A stretch of 13,615 nucleotides of DNA from positions 1 through 13,615 of the forward strand of contig LJUF01000044.1 of NCBI GenBank assembly GCA_001303665.1, in the 5' to 3' direction. Origin of the DNA: Phycisphaerae bacterium SM23_33 (GTDB lineage: Bacteria; Planctomycetota; Phycisphaerae; SM23-33). Positions 8,589 through 13,615 of this stretch are shown one piece after another. Every line of letters starts with the position of its first letter. The first letter of the stretch is position 1. The translations under genes were made by a program, and so were the position numbers. The notes beneath the pieces were generated by a model, which worked only from the letters and a program-made list of their open reading frames with translations, made no database searches and had not been told where the DNA came from.

Positions 8589-10272
8589 GAAACCTGCCTT
8601 GCTCGTCCACGGAAATCATTCCCAGCGTGGCCAGGAATTTCAGACGCGTGGTCACGTAGTCTACCAACGCACCCGTCCGGGCGATCTTGCTGGATCGCAG
8701 CGACTCCTCGGCCTCCAGCACGTCACGGGTCGCGGCCCGCCCGACCTTCTGCTCCAGCATGACCAGCTTCACCCGCCGCGTGGCTTGAGCCACCGACGTC
8801 TTCTGGATCTCGTAGGTATTCTTTGATTGTACCAGGGCGCGATACGATCGGCGCACCTCCAGGCGGACATTATCCATGAATTCTTCCAGCTCGCGTCGGG
8901 CCCTTTCGTGGGCGATGACCGTGCGGCGGAAGTTGTCGCGGTTGTCGGTCTGGTCCAGGCTGTAATCGAAGCTCAGCTCGGCGGTCTGGACGCGGCGGTG
9001 GAACTGCACCTCAAAAGGCCGGCGCGGCGGCCGGCCCAGGGCGGAGATGCCGAGGGCCAGGTCCAGCTGCGGGTTGAAGGCGTCGGCCGCGATCTCGACG
9101 TCGCGGCCGGCGTCGCGGAGGGCGGCATAGCGGGTCAGCACGTCCGGGCGGGCGCGGAAGGCGACCTCGATGGCCTTTCCCACCTCGAACGGGAAGGGCA
9201 GGGGCTCCAGCCGCTCCAGCTCCTGCTTGTCCAGCTCGACGCTGGCCGCAATGGGAAGCCCCAGCCCCAGCTTGAACTCATCCATCGCGTTCTGGAACCC
9301 CTGCCGGGCCACCTCGATCCTGGCCTGGGCCACGAGCACGTCCTGGCCGGCCAGGTCCGCTTCCACCGGCGAGACGATGCCCGCGTCGGCCTTGGCCTTC
9401 ACCAGCTTGGCCGTCTGCTCCAGCCGCTTGAGGTTCTCTGTTTCGTTCTCCAGCTCGTCGCCCTGCTGCAGCACGCGGTAGTAGGCGGCGGCCGTGTCCA
9501 CGGCCAGCGTCTGGGTGAAGCGGTCGTAGTCCAGCACGCCCAGGGCCAGGTCGCGCTCCGCCCGGTACAGCCCCTCGTAGGCGAACCCCCGCCACGCCCC
9601 TCGCCACAGCGGCTGGGTGAGATTGGCCTCCAGGAACGAGCCGAAGGTCGTGCTCTTGATGCCCAAGAAGTCGGTGGCGAAGTCCAACCCCGCCGCCAGC
9701 GTGGCCACGCCGCCGGTGGCGAATCTCTGGGCGAAAGACAGATTCGCCTGCCCGCTGCCGTCCCAGATGGTGATGCCCTCCTCATTGCGCCTGTAGCTGG
9801 CGTCGGAGCTCAGGTTCCCCGAGACCAGCGACCAGTCATGCCGGAGACTGGCCAGCTCCAGGGCCTGCGTGTACAGCTGCTCTTTCCGCGTCTGGAAGCG
9901 CCGGCCGTTGCGGACGGCAATCTCCAGACACTCATCCAGGGACAGCGTCCGCGGGCTCTCCTCGCCCACGGGAATCGGCTTGCCCCGCAGCAGGATCTCC
10001 TGGGGCAGGTCCTTGGCCTCCCCCGCCCGGAAGGGCCGATACGTGATGTCGAAGGCCCGCCCCTCACCCAGGGCCAGCACCTGCTTCTCCTTGACCAGCC
10101 CGTAGGCCGCCCCGTCCGCCTGCCGGGCGTACTGCGCCGGCGTGCACCCCGCCGCAAACAACATCAGCACACAGCAGGTTGGCCCGAAGGCCCAGCCGAC
10201 CGAGCCCTTGGCGGCCGGCCCCGCTTCGCCGGCCGGCCGGGAAATCCTCATCACCTTCACGGACAGTCTCAT
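8536..10272 (-). CDS. TolC/OprM-type outer-membrane efflux lipoprotein
   Basis: 578 residues from the ATG at 10272. The N-terminal stretch ends in a hydrophobic core and lipobox-like LFAAGC with Cys43, suggesting a lipid-anchored, exported protein as in OprM. Two repeats of the outer membrane efflux protein family follow. The first runs about 110-340, with LSLDECLEIAVRNG at 110-123, a beta-strand region at 148-222 containing the LTQPLWRG motif, and a helix hairpin to 340 ending in LGLGLP. The second runs about 362-550, with RPDVL at 375-379, a strand region at 400-440 and an ending in LKFLATLGMI. About 65 residues between the lipid anchor and the first repeat have no recognised domain. It is the first gene of the minus-strand operon; its stop lies 53 nt inside the adaptor gene. 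A frame continues upstream but runs antisense through the amidohydrolase gene, so that extension is not accepted. ATG 10251 is a second possible start. Confidence 0.92.
   Translation of the reverse strand: MRLSVKVMRISRPAGEAGPAAKGSVGWAFGPTCCVLMLFAAGCTPAQYARQADGAAYGLVKEKQVLALGEGRAFDITYRPFRAGEAKDLPQEILLRGKPIPVGEESPRTLSLDECLEIAVRNGRRFQTRKEQLYTQALELASLRHDWSLVSGNLSSDASYRRNEEGITIWDGSGQANLSFAQRFATGGVATLAAGLDFATDFLGIKSTTFGSFLEANLTQPLWRGAWRGFAYEGLYRAERDLALGVLDYDRFTQTLAVDTAAAYYRVLQQGDELENETENLKRLEQTAKLVKAKADAGIVSPVEADLAGQDVLVAQARIEVARQGFQNAMDEFKLGLGLPIAASVELDKQELERLEPLPFPFEVGKAIEVAFRARPDVLTRYAALRDAGRDVEIAADAFNPQLDLALGISALGRPPRRPFEVQFHRRVQTAELSFDYSLDQTDNRDNFRRTVIAHERARRELEEFMDNVRLEVRRSYRALVQSKNTYEIQKTSVAQATRRVKLVMLEQKVGRAATRDVLEAEESLRSSKIARTGALVDYVTTRLKFLATLGMISVDEQGRFHERKQPSYLDRYRGDAP
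10211..10240. repeat. GC-rich inverted repeat inside the lipoprotein signal region
   Basis: GGCCGGCC at 10213-10220 is matched by a self-complementary GGCCGGCC at 10231-10238 around a 10-nt spacer (CCGCTTCGCC), so a strong hairpin can form in the mRNA. It lies in codons about 11-21 of the TolC-like gene and encodes the Pro/Gly/Ala-rich stretch before the hydrophobic core of the signal peptide. It could be a remnant of a small palindromic element or simply GC-rich chance; only one copy is seen here. Confidence 0.45.
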
Positions 10273-10281
10273 CCTTTCATT

Positions 10282-10285
10282 CCTC
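10282..10285 (-). promoter_or_regulatory. Ribosome binding site supporting the TolC-like start at 10272
   Basis: On the minus strand GAGG lies 9 nt before the ATG at 10272. This is the best placed site among the candidate starts and is the reason for choosing that start over ATG 10251, which has AAGG only 3 nt away. Confidence 0.45.
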
Positions 10286-10353
10286 AATCCAGTGACGCGT
10301 GCTCCGTGCAGCAGGCCGCTCCTCCTTGCCCCAGCAAACCGCGGTAGCCCCTT

Positions 10354-10382
10354 ATGGTGCTTCATTCGCGACAGCTTGTCAA
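10354..10382 (-). promoter_or_regulatory. Possible promoter of the export operon
   Basis: On the minus strand a perfect TTGACA lies at 10382-10377. At the standard 17-nt spacing the next hexamer is CACCAT (10359-10354), only 3 of 6 to consensus; a better CATAAG (10356-10351) would need a 20-nt spacer. The -35 is striking and the -10 is weak, so the site may need an activator, or may not be a promoter. The leader to the ATG at 10272 would be about 75 nt. Confidence 0.3.
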
Positions 10383-10406
10383 GGCCGCCTCGGTCCGCGC
10401 TGTGGC

Positions 10407-10434
10407 TTGCCAATGGCGTAGGCTTGCCTAGAAT
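10407..10434 (+). promoter_or_regulatory. Sigma70-like promoter for the amidohydrolase-aminotransferase operon
   Basis: TTGCCA at 10407-10412 (5 of 6 to TTGACA) and TAGAAT at 10429-10434 (5 of 6 to TATAAT) are separated by 16 nt. AT-rich -10 sequences are rare in this GC-rich region. Transcription would begin near 10441, giving a leader of about 40 nt before the ATG at 10483. Confidence 0.55.
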
Positions 10435-10442
10435 AGGCGCCT

Positions 10443-10465
10443 GCGGCCGGTCCTCGGCCGGCTGC
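10443..10465 (+). promoter_or_regulatory. Leader hairpin before the amidohydrolase gene
   Basis: GCGGCCGG at 10443-10450 can pair with CCGGCTGC at 10458-10465 (8 pairs, one G-U) around the 7-nt loop TCCTCGG. It sits just after the predicted transcription start and 17 nt before the ATG. No T-tract follows, so it is not a terminator; it could stabilise the 5' end or affect ribosome access. Confidence 0.35.
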
Positions 10466-10482
10466 GACGGGACGGAACGGCG

Positions 10483-11388
10483 ATGGGCAAGCCGACTCGC
10501 ATAATTGATTTTCACCAGCACGTCTTCTGGCACGGCCGCGACGACGCGGGGCTGGCGGGGAATCTGGACGAGCACGGCATCGAAAAGGCCGTCCTGCTGA
10601 GCTGGGACGTCACCGAGCTGGAGCTCACCCAGGCGTACGAAAACGTCTTCAATCCGGTGCACGCCCGGGCGGGGGGCAGGGTGCCCGGCCTGCCGCTGTC
10701 GGACGTCGTCCGGGCGGTGAGGCGGTACCCCGATCGCTTCATCGCAGGCTACTGCCCGCACCCGCTGGGCCCGCATGCGATCGAGCACCTCGAGGCGGCC
10801 ATCCGGATGCACCAGGTCCGCGTGTGCGGGGAGTGGAAGGCCTGCGTCCTGCTGGACGATCCGCGCTGCCTGAACCTGTTCCGCTTCTGCGGCCGGCAGC
10901 ATCTGCCCGTCGTGTTTCACATCGACGTGCCGTATCGGCCGGACGCCCAGACCGGCCGGCCCACGTTCTGCAAGGAGTGGTACGGCGGCACCATGGACAA
11001 CGTCGAGCGGGCGGTGGCGGCCTGCCCGGAGACGGTTTTCGTCGGGCACGGCCCGGGGTTCTGGCGCTACATCAGCGGCGACGCCGAGGCCGCCCCGGAG
11101 GGGTATCCTTCGGGAAAGGTCGCGCCCGGCGGGGCGCTGATTCGCGTCCTGGACGCGTGCCCGAATCTGTGTGCGGACCTCTCGGCCGGCTCGGGCCGCA
11201 ACGCCCTCCAGCGCGATCTGGAGCACGCCAGGGAATTCCTGCTGAAGTATCACCGGCGATTGCTGTTCGGGCGGGATGACTATGACGGGATGCTTCACCA
11301 GTTCCTCCAGTCGCTGGAGCTGCCCCAGGAGGCGGCCGAGAACATCTACCATGCCAATGCCGAGAGACTGCTGAGGATGCAGCCATGA
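10483..11388 (+). CDS. Amidohydrolase-2 family metal-dependent hydrolase
   Basis: 301 residues, typical length for the amidohydrolase-related TIM-barrel family (PF04909). The metal-binding pattern is visible: the HxH pair His11/His13 in IDFHQH after strand 1, His146 in VVFHID, His189 in VFVGHGPG and Asp265 in LLFGRDD near the C-terminus. It has no signal peptide, so it is cytoplasmic. Members hydrolyse or decarboxylate small cyclic or lactone-like substrates; the exact reaction cannot be read here. A weak purine site (GGA, 10474-10476) precedes the ATG by 6 nt, and a good promoter lies upstream. Its stop overlaps the start of the aminotransferase gene (ATGA), so the two products are probably made in linked amounts and act in one pathway. 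An inserted loop at about 150-172 with PYRPDAQTGRPTF is probably substrate-facing. Confidence 0.88.
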   Translation: MGKPTRIIDFHQHVFWHGRDDAGLAGNLDEHGIEKAVLLSWDVTELELTQAYENVFNPVHARAGGRVPGLPLSDVVRAVRRYPDRFIAGYCPHPLGPHAIEHLEAAIRMHQVRVCGEWKACVLLDDPRCLNLFRFCGRQHLPVVFHIDVPYRPDAQTGRPTFCKEWYGGTMDNVERAVAACPETVFVGHGPGFWRYISGDAEAAPEGYPSGKVAPGGALIRVLDACPNLCADLSAGSGRNALQRDLEHAREFLLKYHRRLLFGRDDYDGMLHQFLQSLELPQEAAENIYHANAERLLRMQP

Positions 11389-12686
11389 GCACGACGACCC
11401 GCGCGGCGAGTGATCGGCTGGCGCTTCGGGGCGGACCCAAAGCCGTCCGGCGCGACCCCGGCGACATGTTCACCTGGCCCATCGTCACCCAAGAGGACGA
11501 GCGGGCGGTTCTGGAGGTGCTGCGGGCCGGCAAGATGTCGGACCTCGACGTCACCCGGCAGTTCGAGGCCGAGTTCGCCCGCTGGCAGGGCCTGCCGTAC
11601 GCCCTGGCCCACTGCAACGGCACGGCCGCGCTGCAGGCGGCGATGTACGCGGTGGGCGTCCGCGGCGGCGACGAGGTTATCTGCCCGTCCATGACGTACT
11701 GGGCTTCCGGCCTGCCGGCGCTGACGCTGAAAGCGACCGTCGTCTGGGCCGACATCCAGCGCCATTCGCTCTGCCTGGACCCGGCGGACGTGGAAAAGCG
11801 AATTACCCGGCGGACGAAGGCGATCGTGGTGGTGCACTACGCCGGCTACCCGGCCGACGTGGACGAGATCATGGCCGTTGCCGAGCCGCACGGCGTCCAG
11901 GTCATCGAGGACGTCTCCCACGCCCACGGCGGGCTGTGCAAGGGCCGCAAGCTGGGCACTATCGGGCACGTGGCGGCCATGTCCATGATGAGCGGCAAGT
12001 CCTTCGCCATCGGCGAGGGCGGCATGCTGGCCACGGCCGACCGCCACATCTACGAGCGGGCCGTCGCCTGGGGACACTACGAGCGCCACAGCCCCCAGGC
12101 CGGCGACCTGACCGACCCGGAGCTGATCCGCCTCGCCGGCCTGCCGCTGGGCGGGGTCAAGCACCGCATCAACCAGCTCGCCTCGGCCATGGGGCGGGTG
12201 CAGCTCAAATACTACGACCGCCGCAACGCCGAAATCCTCAAGGCCATGAACTACTTCTGGGACTCGCTGGAAGGCACTCCCGGGGTCCGCGCCCACCGCC
12301 CGCCGCGCGGCTCCGACAGCGAGATGGGCGGGTGGTATCACGCCCGCGGCCTGTATGTGGCCGAGCAGCTCGACGGCCTGCCGCTGGCGCGCTTCTGCGA
12401 GGCCCTGCGGGCCGAGGGCTTTCCCACCGCCCCCGGGGCCAACCTCACGCTGCACCTGCATCCGGTCGTCAACGACGTGGATGTCTACGGCGACGGCAAA
12501 CCGACGATCCTTGCCCAGGCCGACCGCGACGTCCGCGCACCCGCTGGCTCCCTGCCCGTGGCCGAGGCCATCGCCGAGTTCTGCTTCGGCGTGCCCTGGT
12601 TCAAACACTATCGCCCGGAGGTCATCGACGAGTACGTCCTGGCCGTCAAGAAGGTCGCCGTGCACGCCGACGAGCTCGGCTCGTGA
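11385..12686 (+). CDS. DegT/DnrJ/EryC1/StrS family PLP-dependent aminotransferase
   Basis: 433 residues, somewhat longer than the usual 370-400. The fold-type I aminotransferase landmarks are present: NGTAALQAA at 78-86 (phosphate binding), GDEVICPSMTYWASG at 95-109, VIEDVSHAHGG at 173-183 with Asp176 for the pyridine nitrogen, and SGKSFAIGEGG at 203-213 with Lys205 as the PLP Schiff-base lysine, so the enzyme should be catalytically active and not a regulatory relative. The family transfers amino groups, mostly to keto-sugars or keto-cyclitols. The start lies in an ATGA overlap with the amidohydrolase, with GAGG 8 nt before it. The pairing suggests metabolism of a sugar or cyclitol, either making or breaking an amino derivative; scyllo-inosose aminotransferase-like activity is one possibility, not shown. 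Confidence 0.93.
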   Translation: MSTTTRAASDRLALRGGPKAVRRDPGDMFTWPIVTQEDERAVLEVLRAGKMSDLDVTRQFEAEFARWQGLPYALAHCNGTAALQAAMYAVGVRGGDEVICPSMTYWASGLPALTLKATVVWADIQRHSLCLDPADVEKRITRRTKAIVVVHYAGYPADVDEIMAVAEPHGVQVIEDVSHAHGGLCKGRKLGTIGHVAAMSMMSGKSFAIGEGGMLATADRHIYERAVAWGHYERHSPQAGDLTDPELIRLAGLPLGGVKHRINQLASAMGRVQLKYYDRRNAEILKAMNYFWDSLEGTPGVRAHRPPRGSDSEMGGWYHARGLYVAEQLDGLPLARFCEALRAEGFPTAPGANLTLHLHPVVNDVDVYGDGKPTILAQADRDVRAPAGSLPVAEAIAEFCFGVPWFKHYRPEVIDEYVLAVKKVAVHADELGS

Positions 12687-12702
12687 CGCCGCCAGGCCGG
12701 CG

Positions 12703-13615
12703 GTGCCGGGAAAGGTCGCATCCAGTCTGCTTGCGGGTCTGGCCCTGCTTGCCGGGGCCGGCAGCTCTCCAGGGGAAAGCGTCATGCGGAAAGAGAATCT
12801 GGCCCGGCTGGGTGAACGGGCGCCCGGCGCCGCCAGGGCGCTGGCCTGGACCCGAGACGGCGAAGAAGTGGAAGCGCCCGAACTTGCCGACGGCGACCGC
12901 AGGCGCCCGGCCGGCCTGCCGAAGGCTTGGTCGGCATTGGGCGTCGCCTGGCCGGTGGCGCACGTGGCCGACCGCGTGAAGGTGTTCTTCGCCGGCCGTC
13001 CGCCGCCGGCGGAGTCGCTGGAGTTGCAGGCATTCGACGGGCAGGAGTGGGTCGCCGTCCGCGACGGGTTGAAACTGGAAGCCGGCGCGGCTTCCAGCTC
13101 GATCCGCTGCGACTTTGAGCCGGTCGCCTCTCGAGGCATGCGGGTCGCTGCCAAAGGCCGGCCGGCCGTCTGTGAATTCGAAGTCTATCCCTACCTGCCG
13201 GAAAGCCGGGCAGGAGGGATCACCTGGCCCGAGGCCATGGTTATGCGGGCCTTCGAGCAGCGGATGCTGGCCCGGGAGGAGGAGCCTTCGTTCGAGCAGC
13301 TGTCGCTTCACGGCCTGTCCATGCCCGTCTGGGCCATGATGGGGATCAAGGACTCACCGCACGAGCAGGCCGTCTCCTGGGACGGCAGAATCATGGTCCC
13401 TTTGGTCCAGATTTCCTGCCGGCTCGGAGAGCCGCCGCGCGGGTTCGCCGACGTCCGCGACACCGTGCGGCGGGGCTTGATTGACGGCTGGCTTCCCGGC
13501 GTCGTGGTGGAGGGGCGGTTCGGGCCGGTCCACCTGACGCAGACGTCGTTCGTCAGCTTTGTGGACGGCGAGGAGAAAAAGCCCGGCCTGTTCATCCGCT
13601 ATGACCTGGAGAACG
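12703..13615 (+). CDS. Secreted protein with probable galactose-binding-like domain, 3'-truncated by the window
   Basis: An open frame runs from the GTG at 12703 to the window edge without a stop (304 codons seen). The start is followed by a short signal-peptide-like stretch, VPGKVASSLLAGLALLAGAG, with likely cleavage around residues 18-25. A weak AGG lies 6 nt before the GTG. If the GTG is wrong, the first in-frame ATG is at 12784 and would remove the signal. Residues about 32-164 have the look of an F5/8-type (discoidin-like) beta-sandwich: LADGD at 61-65, VGVAWP-like strand at 79-84, DRVKVFFAG at 90-98, LELQAFDGQEWVAV at 106-119 and the closing strand CEFEVYPY at 157-164. From about 174 on there is a second, larger domain that I do not recognise, with SWDGRI at 225-230. 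A glycan-active or glycan-binding extracellular role is a guess from the sandwich fold. It lies 16 nt after the aminotransferase and is probably in the same operon. Confidence 0.72.
   Translation, partial: MPGKVASSLLAGLALLAGAGSSPGESVMRKENLARLGERAPGAARALAWTRDGEEVEAPELADGDRRRPAGLPKAWSALGVAWPVAHVADRVKVFFAGRPPPAESLELQAFDGQEWVAVRDGLKLEAGAASSSIRCDFEPVASRGMRVAAKGRPAVCEFEVYPYLPESRAGGITWPEAMVMRAFEQRMLAREEEPSFEQLSLHGLSMPVWAMMGIKDSPHEQAVSWDGRIMVPLVQISCRLGEPPRGFADVRDTVRRGLIDGWLPGVVVEGRFGPVHLTQTSFVSFVDGEEKKPGLFIRYDLEN

Noticed and set aside
10443..10465. Leader hairpin as a riboswitch or attenuator
   Set aside because: The leader is only about 40 nt, with one short stem and no alternative pairing or T-tract, too small for a known riboswitch class.
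10273..11352. Continuous minus-strand frame upstream of the TolC-like protein, giving an apparent 938-residue product
   Set aside because: The extra part runs antisense across the well-supported amidohydrolase gene, has low-complexity composition, and the lipoprotein signal and ribosome site place the real start at 10272.
11346..13154. Long minus-strand open frame opposite the aminotransferase and secreted protein
   Set aside because: The plus-strand aminotransferase is certain from its PLP motifs; the antisense product has no recognisable fold and spans two plus-strand genes.
12646..13595. Minus-strand frames at the right end
   Set aside because: The plus-strand frame from 12703 shows a signal peptide and sandwich-domain pattern and stays open to the edge, whereas the minus frames are Arg/Pro/Gly-rich with no motif.

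Overview
The window is GC-rich, gene-dense bacterial DNA from a diderm (Gram-negative type) organism. The OPT-like integral membrane protein of the DUF6785/DUF6784 type, the very large FtsX-type permease, and the amidohydrolase/DegT pair next to a secreted sandwich-fold protein together suggest a planctomycete or another PVC-group bacterium, probably from a Phycisphaerae-like lineage. That placement comes from gene-family memory, not from a marker gene. No rRNA, tRNA, CRISPR array or insertion sequence was seen.

Layout. (1) Positions 1-4872, plus strand: the 3' part of a large FtsX-family ABC permease, an OPT-like polytopic membrane protein starting at a GTG that overlaps the permease stop, and a LolD/MacB-type ATPase. 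The ATPase most likely energises the truncated permease. (2) Positions 4895-10272, minus strand, read right to left: a TolC/OprM-type outer-membrane lipoprotein, a periplasmic adaptor (HlyD/MacA type), a second LolD/MacB-type ATPase and a MacB-like permease. These four genes overlap at every junction (53, 4 and 4 nt) and form a complete tripartite MacAB-TolC-like export system. The two ABC blocks converge with only 22 bp between them. (3) Positions 10273-10482: a 210-bp divergent intergenic region with a good sigma70-like promoter facing right, a possible weaker one facing left, and a short leader hairpin. (4) Positions 10483-13615, plus strand: an amidohydrolase-2 family metal hydrolase, a DegT/DnrJ/EryC1/StrS aminotransferase with its PLP lysine (ATGA overlap with the hydrolase), and a GTG-started secreted protein with a probable galactose-binding-like domain that runs off the right edge.

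How the genes work together. Block 2 should span both membranes and export an unknown substrate: the ATPase and permease act as a mechanotransmission pump, the adaptor bridges the periplasm and the TolC-like protein forms the outer-membrane duct. Block 1 looks like a separate FtsX-type ABC machine with an unusual OPT-like partner. Block 3 looks like a small carbohydrate or cyclitol/amino-sugar metabolism module whose third member acts outside the cytoplasm. These roles are inferred from family and context; no substrate can be read from the sequence.
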